Assembly: GCA_019313105.1 (NCBI GenBank)
Contig: JAFDBW010000328.1
Coordinates: forward strand, 1-7,739
From: Deltaproteobacteria bacterium
Lineage (GTDB): Bacteria > Desulfobacterota > Desulfuromonadia > Desulfuromonadales > BM103
DNA: 7,739 nt
Direction: 5' to 3'
The notes below the pieces were generated by a model. The model was not told the DNA's origin. It made no database searches and saw only the letters and a program-made list of their open reading frames with translations. Position 1 is the stretch's first letter, and every line of letters starts with the position of its first letter. This document shows, piece by piece, positions 1 through 6,713 of the stretch. A program made the translations under genes and the position numbers.

Positions 1-25
1 AGGAAGACTTACCGTTGCTCCCTGA

Positions 26-30
26 AAGGA
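26..30 (+). promoter_or_regulatory. Ribosome binding site of the small hypothetical gene
   Basis: AAGGA lies 7 bases before the ATG at 38 and 4 bases before the GTG at 35. The spacing favours the ATG as the start. Confidence 0.55.
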
Positions 31-37
31 TCTTGTG

Positions 38-292
38 ATGGATATTTTCACCAGACTGGCTGAAGTCACGCGCCGCGAGAACAGCGCGGGCGACCTGCCC
101 GACTTTATCGTGCCGCTGCTGCTCAAGGTGGCGGAGAATCCCTCCGGGTTCACCGGTCGCGAGGAGCTGGTAGCCGAGTTGGTGATGCGAGTTGAACAGT
201 ACCAAACCTGGTCAGAGATGTGCTGCGAAAAACAGGGCTTCAGTCTCGAGGACATCCACCGTACCCTCGATCGACTCAAAGTCAGATATTGA
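38..292 (+). CDS. Small hypothetical protein, 84 aa
   Basis: I do not recognise this protein and assign no function. It is a short, soluble-looking chain with no signal peptide or membrane segment. It is rich in charged residues and probably mostly helical, with a Cys pair near residue 62 (EMCCEKQGF) and a basic C-terminus (RLKVRY). The ATG at 38 is preferred over the GTG at 35 because an AAGGA at 26-30 lies 7 bases upstream of it but only 4 from the GTG. The methyltransferase gene begins 34 bases after its stop, so the two are probably co-transcribed. Base composition matches that gene. The clear ribosome binding site and lack of conflict with another good frame make it a likely real gene. 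Confidence 0.7.
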   Translation: MDIFTRLAEVTRRENSAGDLPDFIVPLLLKVAENPSGFTGREELVAELVMRVEQYQTWSEMCCEKQGFSLEDIHRTLDRLKVRY

Positions 293-326
293 GTCTTCTT
301 ACCAACCAGCCGCACTTGCATATCCC

Positions 327-1229
327 ATGCAGATTGTCCGCGACGAAATAGCCCGGCACCTGTCACGCTCCGGCGAGGCACGTCGCCTGTTCCATGGACG
401 CGGGCATTGCTTTGCCGACCACAACGATCTGGTGATCGACGCCTTCCCGCCGGTCGTCATGATCACCCTTTACGAGCAGCGCCCGCAGGTCTGGCTGAAC
501 GAACTGGTGCAGGTGCTCGACGCGACACTGCTGGAAAGACCGGAGGTCCTCTTCCTGCAAGAACGCTTCCTGCACGACCAACCAGGCCGGCTGCTCAGAG
601 GGGAACTTCCGGACAACCCGGTCGCCGTAGAGGCAGACCTCTGCTACCGCTTACGTCTTGGAGAAGCCCGTAACATAGGATTCTTTCCCGACATGGCCGT
701 CGGCCGCGAGTTGGTCCGGGAAAGAAGTGCGGACAAGAAGGTCCTCAATCTTTTTGCATACAGTTGTGGTTTTTCCGTGGCCGCCCTGGCCGGCGGTGCA
801 AGCCATGTGATCAACCTCGACATGAATCGCAGCGCCCTGGAGCTTGGCAAGCTCAACCACCGACTCAACGATATTGAGCTGCGCCGGGCCAGCTTCCTGC
901 CCCTGGAATTGTTTCGAAGCCTCGGCAGGCTTCGCAAGCTTGGCCCTTTCGACCTGGTGATCTGTGATCCCCCGGCCTCCCAGGGGAAAAGTTTCACTGC
1001 CGAACAGCATTGGCCAAAGCTGGTACGCAGCTTGCCGGCACTGGCGGCCCCCGGCGGGGAGGTGCTTGCCTGCCTCAACTCACCTCGTCACGGACCTGAC
1101 TACCTTGATGGGCTTTTTGCCGCCAATATGCCTGCCGCAGAAAGGCTGGGCCTGTTCACTCCCGGGGAGGATTTTCCCGAGGCGGAGGTATCGGGCGGAG
1201 TTACTCTGCACCTGTATCGTTTGCCGTGA
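327..1229 (+). CDS. Class I SAM-dependent methyltransferase, RlmI/RlmK-like (COG1092 type), PUA-less
   Basis: Predicted cytoplasmic AdoMet-dependent methyltransferase of about 300 aa, probably acting on rRNA or another RNA. The Rossmann core is clear: motif I NLFAYSCGFSVAAL at about residues 141-154, an acidic ribose-binding residue in NLDMN near 165, and motif IV DPPASQ at about 214-219 after FDLVIC. A preceding GEARNIGFFPDM matches the family's substrate-binding lead-in (GLFLDQR-like). The N-terminal block RLFHGRGHCF suits short relatives that lack the PUA domain of E. coli RlmI. The frame stays open to an ATG at 192, but that start would bury 100 bases of the upstream gene, and the family similarity begins after 327. 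No good Shine-Dalgarno precedes 327, so the start is uncertain and translation may be coupled to the upstream gene. The DPP motif IV suggests an N-methyl or C-methyl RNA enzyme; the target base cannot be told. Confidence 0.88.
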   Translation: MQIVRDEIARHLSRSGEARRLFHGRGHCFADHNDLVIDAFPPVVMITLYEQRPQVWLNELVQVLDATLLERPEVLFLQERFLHDQPGRLLRGELPDNPVAVEADLCYRLRLGEARNIGFFPDMAVGRELVRERSADKKVLNLFAYSCGFSVAALAGGASHVINLDMNRSALELGKLNHRLNDIELRRASFLPLELFRSLGRLRKLGPFDLVICDPPASQGKSFTAEQHWPKLVRSLPALAAPGGEVLACLNSPRHGPDYLDGLFAANMPAAERLGLFTPGEDFPEAEVSGGVTLHLYRLP

Positions 1230-1397
1230 ACCGGCTCAGTCAATTTCGGCCGAGGAATTTTATAAATTTAAAAGGTTATTTGGAATCTACTGTTGAAATC
1301 ATCGGATTTGATGTTCCGATAAAATTTTGAACCGATGTTGAAAAATTTGGTTTAAATCTTAGGTAATTCGAGAATGAGTTGCAACAATACTTATAGG

Positions 1398-1435
1398 AAA
1401 GCCTCGACTCAGGAAATGGGTTGGGGCTTTGTTTT
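1398..1435 (+). terminator. Rho-independent terminator of the plus-strand genes
   Basis: Arms 1398-1410 and 1418-1430 form a 13-bp stem around a 7-base loop, followed by GTTTT. Three of the pairs are T/G, which become U-G wobbles in plus-strand RNA but would be A-C mismatches in minus-strand RNA. The element therefore works on the plus strand. It sits about 170 bases after the methyltransferase stop, leaving either a long 3' untranslated region or room for a small RNA. Confidence 0.75.
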
Positions 1436-1492
1436 ACTGTTATTCGTGATTTACAAGAACCTCGGACTATCCTCTGAATCCCTGATATTTTT

Positions 1493-1525
1493 AAAAAAAG
1501 CCACCAGAGTTTATCCCCTAGTGGC
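1493..1525 (-). terminator. Rho-independent terminator of the minus-strand genes
   Basis: Arms 1518-1525 and 1500-1507 form an 8-bp GC-rich stem with a 10-base loop. The single C/A mismatch seen on the plus strand becomes a G-U pair in minus-strand RNA. The stem is followed in the minus direction by seven T residues (A run 1493-1499). It begins 23 bases after the mlaA stop and closes that transcript. Confidence 0.85.
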
Positions 1526-1548
1526 CATAATACTGAGAGGAGTTCTGT

Positions 1549-2313
1549 TTAGTCCGCTATATCCAATTCACGCTTCTTGGTGTAGAGCATGCGGATCTGT
1601 TCGTATTCGAACGGCGAGCCGGAACCGTAATAGCGGAACGGAATCCGCTTGCGCCGGTCAACGGCGGTGAGCGCAGTAAAGGCCAGGGTCACATCATCAT
1701 CATCGACCCAGGCCGGCGGCCCGGCCACCGAGAACGCCACCGCGTCGGTCACGAGCCCGGTGGTGTCGCGCAGGTTTGATGGGCCTAAAACGGGCAAAAC
1801 GATGTACGGGCCGTGGCCGACCCCGTAATGCCCCAGGGTCTGGCCGAAGTCTTCGGTCTGGCGGTGCATCCCCCACTTGGTCGCCGGGTCCCAGAGGCCA
1901 GCCACGCCAACCGTCGAGTTGACTGCGAAACGCGCAAGGGTGATGCCGGTCTGCTTGAACTTCAGCTGCAAGAGGTTGTTGGTGAAGTTGTTGAACTCGT
2001 AGACGTTGTCGATGAAGTTGGAGACCCGGTCTTCGACATAGTCAGGCAGTATGAACTTGTAAACCGAAACGATCGGTAGGAAGAGAAACTTGTCGAAGTA
2101 GTAGTTGAAGCGATAGGTGCCGCGGTTGAATCCCTCGAGGGGATCGTAGACCTCGACGTCAAGCCGGGTACCCTCGGGGACCAGGTCGGCTTGCTGACGC
2201 ATCGCCGGCTGGCTGTCCGGGCCGGGCTTCGGCACCGTGCTGCAGCCGCTGACGAATACAACGCTCAACAAGAGCACGAACAGAACCATCTTTCCTTTGC
2301 GTGATATCATCAT
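1549..2313 (-). CDS. mlaA: MlaA/VacJ family phospholipid-transport lipoprotein
   Basis: Outer-membrane lipoprotein of the Mla system, which in other Gram-negatives removes misplaced phospholipid from the outer leaflet and passes it inward. The 254-aa chain starts with a basic then hydrophobic signal ending in the lipobox VSGC (Cys24). Family signatures follow in order: DPLEGFNR at 57-64, RFAVNSTVGVAGLWDPA near 128-144, and EDFGQTLGHYGVGHGPYIVLP near 154-174, then LGPSNLRD. Length is normal for the family. The start is ATG-ATG; AGGA at 2324-2327 is 10 bases before the first ATG and lies inside the end of the upstream hydrolase gene, only 3 bases away. Expression is therefore probably coupled to the hydrolase. 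No mlaFEDCB genes are in the window, but mlaA is commonly separate from them. Identification is secure; the in vivo partners are inferred. Confidence 0.95.
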   Translation of the reverse strand: MMISRKGKMVLFVLLLSVVFVSGCSTVPKPGPDSQPAMRQQADLVPEGTRLDVEVYDPLEGFNRGTYRFNYYFDKFLFLPIVSVYKFILPDYVEDRVSNFIDNVYEFNNFTNNLLQLKFKQTGITLARFAVNSTVGVAGLWDPATKWGMHRQTEDFGQTLGHYGVGHGPYIVLPVLGPSNLRDTTGLVTDAVAFSVAGPPAWVDDDDVTLAFTALTAVDRRKRIPFRYYGSGSPFEYEQIRMLYTKKRELDIAD

Positions 2314-2316
2314 CGA

Positions 2317-3606
2317 TCAACCATCCTGCCCGGCAAAAAAGTTCACCATAAAATCCACGACATCCTGGTGGTTCATGTTGCCGCAATGTCCGCCGGTCGG
2401 GAAAATCTTTGCCCGCGACCCGAACAGTTCCTCAAGGTAGTCGATCTCTCCCGGGGCCAGGATAATGTCGTCCTCGTTATGCAGCAGGCCGATCTTTTCA
2501 GCGCTGCGCAAGTAGGGTTCGATATTGCGCAGCGACAGCATCTTGATCATCTTCTCTTCGGTCAACGAAGGGTCCTTGGCCCGGAAGTAAGGCACAAAGT
2601 GGTCCTCGAAGTAATCCTTGAAGCTGGTGCGGTTGCCGACGATGTAAAAGGGCGTCAATGCCGTTGAGTTGGTCATGGTGACATCGGTCGGCGTGATGAA
2701 ACCGCCGCCCTTCATGACGTCGGCCGCAAAGACCATGTTCGAGGAATCGGTGCGGAAGGCAACGCCGACCAGCGAAGCGAGAAAGTCTTCCCGCGGCGGG
2801 AAACGCTTGTAGGCTTTGTAGATGTATTCGCCGGACAGCTCAAAATAACCCATCTTCTTTTCCGCCGCGGCCAGTCTTTTCATGACCTCATCCATCCAGC
2901 TGTCAATGTTATTGATGCCACCTGGAATGTTTTCGGTAAGCATACTGTCTAGGATGTTCACTGATGTGTAGAGATTCACAGGGGGGTTGATCAACAACAC
3001 GCGCTCAAAGTCAAAAATCTTTTTCTCTTCATCAAGCATCGAGACGAATGCGGCCTGAATGCCACCGAGACTGTAGCCGGTCAAATGAAAACTGGACACC
3101 TCGATGTTCTTTTTGACCTTGTCCATGGCTAACTGCATGACCTTGTAAACATCCTTGGCGTCTTCGTACAGGTTTCCGGGAGTCATGGTGCTCGAAGCGT
3201 TGACGATGAAATGCATGTGGGTCGGAGAGGTGATCGAGATGACATGGTAGCCGGCCTGGTAAAGAGCCTTTTGCATGTTGAGCATTTTGGGCGAATTAAA
3301 ACGGGCGCCAGTGCCAGCAATGATGAAAACCAGCGGGGCCTTCTCCTTCTGATAGACCAGCGAGAAGTCCAGGCCGTCCTCATACCAGAAGACTTTTGGT
3401 ATCTCACGGTCCGGAAAAACCGTCAAGGAAAAGGTCTTGGTCGGCACCTTGTCCGGAATGTCCGCATGGTAATAGCTTGGTAGCTCCATAACGGTTGCTT
3501 CCAGCGGATTGACATAGGGATAGAAGTAGGGTTTGTCGGCTGCTATCACCGCGGCTGGGAATCCCAGAAGCAGCGACAACAAAATGATTGCTGACCAACG
3601 TCGCAT
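2317..3606 (-). CDS. Exported alpha/beta-hydrolase (serine esterase/lipase type)
   Basis: Probable periplasmic serine hydrolase of 429 aa. The start at 3606 is chosen because GGAGGA at 3611-3616 sits 4-5 bases before it and the protein then begins directly with a signal peptide (MRRWSAIILLSLLLGF, predicted cleavage after AVIA). A longer frame reaching a TTG at 3657 would put 17 residues ahead of that signal. The alpha/beta fold is shown by FIIAGTGARF (oxyanion region, about 94-103), the nucleophile elbow GYSLGG (Ser about 179), an acidic site in HNEDDII (Asp about 379/380) and a late histidine in GGHCGN (His about 407). The triad is thus complete. The substrate is unknown. The start of mlaA 3 bases after its stop suggests a lipid or acyl-ester substrate, but this is inference. 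Confidence 0.88.
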   Translation of the reverse strand: MRRWSAIILLSLLLGFPAAVIAADKPYFYPYVNPLEATVMELPSYYHADIPDKVPTKTFSLTVFPDREIPKVFWYEDGLDFSLVYQKEKAPLVFIIAGTGARFNSPKMLNMQKALYQAGYHVISITSPTHMHFIVNASSTMTPGNLYEDAKDVYKVMQLAMDKVKKNIEVSSFHLTGYSLGGIQAAFVSMLDEEKKIFDFERVLLINPPVNLYTSVNILDSMLTENIPGGINNIDSWMDEVMKRLAAAEKKMGYFELSGEYIYKAYKRFPPREDFLASLVGVAFRTDSSNMVFAADVMKGGGFITPTDVTMTNSTALTPFYIVGNRTSFKDYFEDHFVPYFRAKDPSLTEEKMIKMLSLRNIEPYLRSAEKIGLLHNEDDIILAPGEIDYLEELFGSRAKIFPTGGHCGNMNHQDVVDFMVNFFAGQDG

Positions 3607-3610
3607 AATT

Positions 3611-3616
3611 TCCTCC
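3611..3616 (-). promoter_or_regulatory. Ribosome binding site deciding the hydrolase start
   Basis: GGAGGA on the minus strand, 4 bases before the ATG at 3606. This strong site places the start 17 codons inside the longest open frame and right at the signal peptide. Confidence 0.75.
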
Positions 3617-3653
3617 ATAGCTGACATAGGAATGTCTGCTTTTATAAAAGAAT

Positions 3654-4640
3654 TCAACGTAACAACCCTGCTTCTTTGAAATAGCGTTCAGCACCCGGGT
3701 GCAGTGGGACAATGAGCTTCGTGGACAGTCTTTCGGGGGTCAGCTTGGCAAAGGCCGGGTGTTGCCGTTTAAAAAGATCAAGGTTCTCGAAGACTTCTTT
3801 GACGATACGGTAGACGACTTCTTCATTCGTATCGACATTGCAAAATAATATAGCTTTGACGCCAAAGGTACGAACTGGCTCTGTATTGGCCAAGTCCTTG
3901 TAATAATCGACCCGGATGACCCTTTCGACGAGAGTGTCTTTCTGCTCAAGGAGGGCATCAACATACTTCGTACTCGGTGGAACGATCATAATTTTGCGGG
4001 CACCGTGTGAGGCTTCCTTGATCGAAAGATTTGGGTGACCAACCGTGTAGAGATATGCGTCTATCCTGCCTTGCTGTAAAAGTTCACTGGCTTCGTAGGT
4101 TGGCACCTCACTAACAGTCAGTTCCTTTTCCATGTCTAGACCAACAAAACCAAGTATGCTCTTTGCTTGTATGTTGTCTGTCGAGCCATGCTCACCAATA
4201 TTAACGATCTTTCCTCTGAGGTCCTGCAGAGAATTAATATTTGCATTAACAGCAGCAACGACTGTAAAAGCCTCCGTATAGAGACCAAGCACGCTCCGCA
4301 AGTTATTCACAGGAGCGTCTTGCCAATAGTGCTCACCGTTCTGGGCATAATCGAGAGCATTCGCTTGAGCAATGCCGAAGGCCGTCGTACCGTCAGTGAC
4401 ATTCTGGATATTGGCGACGGAGCCTTCCGAGGCTTCGGCAAGCAAGCGCAGGTTATACTCCTTGCGCTTCTTGTTGTGCATCTTGGCAACGGCACTCCCC
4501 GCAGCGTAATAAACTCCAGTGACATTGCCGGTGCTGATCGAAAGCATTGGTTCATCGAAAGCAAGCAACGTGGACGGGAATATGGAAACAGTGAAAGTTA
4601 CCAGAGACAACAACATGAACAGGCGTGTGTCATGTATCAT
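3654..4640 (-). CDS. TAXI family TRAP transporter solute-binding protein
   Basis: Periplasmic substrate-binding protein of the TAXI type, 328 aa, normally feeding a fused TRAP permease in the inner membrane. A signal peptide with cleavage near LLA/FDE (residue 27) is followed by the family's first strand and loop, ISTGNVTGVYYAAGSAVA (about 35-52). Then come NIQNVTDGTTAFGIAQANAL (about 78-95), the hinge segment LQDLRGKIVNIGEHGSTDN (about 138-156), GRIDAYLYTVGHPNLSI (about 191-207) and the C-terminal PLHPGAERYFKEAGL (about 312-326). Length is usual. A GGGAGGG at 4645-4651 sits 4 bases before the ATG. No TRAP membrane subunit is seen anywhere in the window, so it is an orphan here; the hydrolase start lies 47 bases downstream. 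It appears less GC-rich than the methyltransferase gene. The ligand is unknown; known TAXI ligands are few. Confidence 0.93.
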   Translation of the reverse strand: MIHDTRLFMLLSLVTFTVSIFPSTLLAFDEPMLSISTGNVTGVYYAAGSAVAKMHNKKRKEYNLRLLAEASEGSVANIQNVTDGTTAFGIAQANALDYAQNGEHYWQDAPVNNLRSVLGLYTEAFTVVAAVNANINSLQDLRGKIVNIGEHGSTDNIQAKSILGFVGLDMEKELTVSEVPTYEASELLQQGRIDAYLYTVGHPNLSIKEASHGARKIMIVPPSTKYVDALLEQKDTLVERVIRVDYYKDLANTEPVRTFGVKAILFCNVDTNEEVVYRIVKEVFENLDLFKRQHPAFAKLTPERLSTKLIVPLHPGAERYFKEAGLLR

Positions 4641-4644
4641 TTGA

Positions 4645-4651
4645 CCCTCCC
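4645..4651 (-). promoter_or_regulatory. Ribosome binding site of the TAXI gene
   Basis: GGGAGGG on the minus strand, 4 bases before the ATG at 4640. The strong match supports this start, which also places a signal peptide at the N-terminus. Confidence 0.7.
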
Positions 4652-4743
4652 AGAAAAGGCGAAGCTTAAAGTAGAGCGTTCAAACTCTATAAATGAATGG
4701 GATAAAGCACCATGCCACAGCGTGAGTATGACAATCCCACTTT

Positions 4744-5511
4744 TTAAAAACGGAACTTGACCCCGAGCATGGGCCCGCTGAAGTTTATGTCGTCGATAGT
4801 GTCACCATCATCACTCTCCCACTCAAGGTGGCGGTAACCCGCAACCACATCAACCTTTTCAAGCCGATAACCGAAACCGGGCCATACCTGCCAGGTCCGC
4901 TTGCTGTCTCCGGTCCCTACGTCTGCATAGCAGGAGAGATACCAATTCTCACTGAGGTTTAATAACACCTGGGCACCAATGATGCCGTCCAGAACATCCC
5001 CAGAATCTGAAGCTTTGGTCTTACTTGCCCCAACATCAACATCTAAATCGACATCCACTCTAAAGTAGCGAGCACCAACCAGAAGGTCGAGGCTGGTCAT
5101 GTCACTCTCCTGGACACGATAGGCGGCAAGCAAAGTCGAGACGAAACCTTCCAGCTTCACATCGACATCAACCTTTTCCGGGACTCCAATAATATTCGCA
5201 GTTGAACTGGTTTCTTGATTAATGCTCAGGTAGATGATATCTGCAAGCAGCGTCCACTTGCCTTTACGGGCGGAGATGATGCCCATAAGGCCACCATCAA
5301 GATCCTTCACGATGTCAGAGAATGAAACATCGATCTCATCTCCAGCCGAATCCGTCCCTTCTACCCCTGCACCCCAAAGATAAGCAGCTCCGCCAAACTC
5401 CCAGTTCTCGTCGCTGGCCTGTGTTTCAGCATTGACGGGAGTTGTTAACGCCAAGGAACAACAGAAAGCTATGGCAAGACTAAAAGCTAAACGTTGTAAA
5501 TGGTAAATCAC
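4744..5511 (-). CDS. Outer-membrane beta-barrel protein, unassigned family
   Basis: Predicted 255-aa outer-membrane protein of unknown function. A signal peptide ends near PVNA/ETQ (residue 28). After it, alternating polar and hydrophobic strands with aromatic edges recur: WEFGGAAYLWGAGV (37-50), KWTLLADIIYLSI (85-97), LEGFVSTLLAAYRV (120-133), LDLLVGARYFRVDVDLDV (141-158) and WYLSCYADVG. The chain ends GVKFRF, and a C-terminal Phe is the classic signal for the outer-membrane assembly machinery. Loops are strongly acidic, notably DVDLDVDV at 153-160 and ESDDGDTIDD at 232-241. The start is a GTG at 5511: GGAGGT at 5520-5525 is 8 bases upstream and no ATG suits the frame. Size suggests about eight strands. 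It resembles uncharacterised small barrels; pore or scaffold cannot be decided. Confidence 0.82.
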   Translation of the reverse strand: MIYHLQRLAFSLAIAFCCSLALTTPVNAETQASDENWEFGGAAYLWGAGVEGTDSAGDEIDVSFSDIVKDLDGGLMGIISARKGKWTLLADIIYLSINQETSSTANIIGVPEKVDVDVKLEGFVSTLLAAYRVQESDMTSLDLLVGARYFRVDVDLDVDVGASKTKASDSGDVLDGIIGAQVLLNLSENWYLSCYADVGTGDSKRTWQVWPGFGYRLEKVDVVAGYRHLEWESDDGDTIDDINFSGPMLGVKFRF

Positions 5512-5519
5512 AAATCAGT

Positions 5520-5525
5520 ACCTCC
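5520..5525 (-). promoter_or_regulatory. Ribosome binding site deciding a GTG start
   Basis: GGAGGT on the minus strand, 8 bases before the GTG at 5511. It supports the unusual start codon of the beta-barrel gene, which then opens directly with a signal peptide. Confidence 0.7.
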
Positions 5526-5621
5526 AGGCTTTCCACGAAGCCAAATAGAAATCGTTTGTAAAGTCTTTTCGAAGTCGCCCGCGAGCGGACGCGTTGATTT
5601 AAACAGTCCCACGTACAAACT

Positions 5622-6659
5622 CTATTTAACGGCTTTCGGCTCCGGGAATGTCCAGCTTCCATCCAGGATTTCCTTCTTCGGCTTATATAACCTGACGATG
5701 TAATTCCAGCCTGGCACGATCGGCAGGAAGTTCTTCGCCTCGGGGTCGCCACCAAAGTGGATGGTAATGCTGCCGTCTTGGTCTTTCTTTGCTGTGACGT
5801 TGTTGAAGGAATAGGCGTTATATTTATTGACCGGCATCCAACCCTCTTCGTCGTAGAGGGTCACAGACCAGAAGGCGTCCACCGGCACGTCTTTCGCGGT
5901 CAGTGTGTAAGCGGTCTTGCCGTCGTTCTTATCGGGGACCACGTTCACGTAGGTGGCGGCCTCTGCCGGTAAACCGCCCCAGCCGAGAGCGGCACCCAGC
6001 ATCCAATAAACCGGATCCAGCTCCTCCTTCTTGCCAAACATCCTGGAAGTGTCCGTGACCGTAGAGGCGACCACGTTGATCGTTTCACGCATCTGCTCGA
6101 CCTCTTCAGTCTTCCAATTGGGCACTTCGAATTTCCCTAAATCAGCTTGCTCGACGCTGACCGCATCCTGAAGTTGATGGGCCTGTTTCAGGTCGTTTTC
6201 ATCATTCGGATTCATGAAGGTGCGAACGGTCAGGATGACATAGCGCGTGCCCACGTTGTCTTGTGTAAGAGTGACTGTCTTAGGACCATAGGCAGACGCA
6301 AGTGAATGGTCCTGATTTACCACCATCAGGGACTGATAGCGCCCCTTGTTATCGGGAAGCGTAATCGTGAGTGGAGACGTCAGATCAAACACACCGAATG
6401 AGTACAGCGTGTCCCTGTTACCCCGCACGGTCACCTGGTTCTCTACATCGTAGGGCTTCCGGCTATGCGTTAACTTTCCAAAGCAGTCGAAGTTCTCTAT
6501 GTAGCCCTTTATCTGAAAGTCCGATTCGGCACGGACGTAGTTGTCGGCGGTGACAATGGGTGCTTCCTCTGCATACGCAGAAGCCAGGGCAAAGATTGCA
6601 AGGCATGTCCCTAATAGGAATGCCTGGATGGATTGCTGTAAATATGGATGCGGTTTCAT
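5622..6659 (-). CDS. Secreted DUF1254/DUF1214 domain protein
   Basis: Exported protein of 345 aa with both halves of the DUF1254/DUF1214 architecture; biochemical function is not established. The start at 6659 is chosen because AGGAG at 6668-6672 lies 8 bases upstream and a signal peptide follows at once, with cleavage near AYA/EE (residue 30). The frame stays open to 6713, but that would add 18 residues before the signal. The DUF1254 half is marked by VRGNRDTLYSFGVFDL at about 78-93 and LPDNKGRYQSLMVVNQDHS. The DUF1214 half is marked by AFWSVTLYDEEGW at about 262-274, an YSFNN segment, DGSITIHFGG, and WNYIVRLYKP at about 318-327. It is a compact family member (relatives are often over 400 aa). 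It lies 54 bases after a second copy of the family and 110 bases before the barrel gene. Confidence 0.9.
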   Translation of the reverse strand: MKPHPYLQQSIQAFLLGTCLAIFALASAYAEEAPIVTADNYVRAESDFQIKGYIENFDCFGKLTHSRKPYDVENQVTVRGNRDTLYSFGVFDLTSPLTITLPDNKGRYQSLMVVNQDHSLASAYGPKTVTLTQDNVGTRYVILTVRTFMNPNDENDLKQAHQLQDAVSVEQADLGKFEVPNWKTEEVEQMRETINVVASTVTDTSRMFGKKEELDPVYWMLGAALGWGGLPAEAATYVNVVPDKNDGKTAYTLTAKDVPVDAFWSVTLYDEEGWMPVNKYNAYSFNNVTAKKDQDGSITIHFGGDPEAKNFLPIVPGWNYIVRLYKPKKEILDGSWTFPEPKAVK

Positions 6660-6667
6660 TTCAAAGT

Positions 6668-6672
6668 CTCCT
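6668..6672 (-). promoter_or_regulatory. Ribosome binding site deciding the DUF1254/DUF1214 start
   Basis: AGGAG on the minus strand, 8 bases before the ATG at 6659. It selects the start that places the signal peptide at the very N-terminus. Confidence 0.65.
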
Positions 6673-6713
6673 GTGTATGACTTTAGCGCCAATGGGTGCT
6701 GTTCAATTCTCAA

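Larger units (their letters stand above)
1230..1548. other. AT-rich convergent intergenic region
   Basis: This 319-base gap lies between two convergent transcription units. It is visibly richer in A/T than the methyltransferase gene. It holds a 6-bp perfect hairpin at 1301-1320 (ATCGGA/TCCGAT, 8-base loop), a strong plus-strand terminator at 1398-1435 and a minus-strand terminator at 1493-1525. The plus frame from 1374 is not credible as a gene because it runs through both terminators and antisense into mlaA. Nothing else protein-coding is visible. Confidence 0.7.

Noticed and set aside
192..326. Upstream extension of the methyltransferase frame to an ATG at 192.
   Set aside because: It overlaps the small upstream gene by 100 bases, and the extra residues look unlike the family N-terminus.
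1374..1670. Plus-strand open frame of 98 codons in the intergenic region.
   Set aside because: It runs through both terminators and antisense into mlaA, has a weak ribosome binding site and no recognisable protein features.
4672..4689. Inverted repeat TAGAG/CTCTA upstream of the TAXI gene, considered as an operator.
   Set aside because: Arms of only 5 bases with an 8-base spacer and no second copy; too weak to call.
4690..4740. Possible hairpin ATCCCA/TGGGAT between the barrel and TAXI genes, considered as a terminator.
   Set aside because: The arms are far apart, the stem is short and no T run follows on the minus strand.
5580..5612. GC-rich short hairpin (CGTCCG/CGGGCG) between the DUF1254 and barrel genes.
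   Set aside because: Six pairs including a wobble and no T tract, so not a terminator; nothing else marks it as functional.
4677..5625. A 14-base near-repeat (CGTNCAAACTCTAT) at 4677-4690 and 5612-5625.
   Set aside because: Only one mismatch, but one copy overlaps the DUF1254 gene's stop codon, and short matches of this kind are expected by chance in a window this size.
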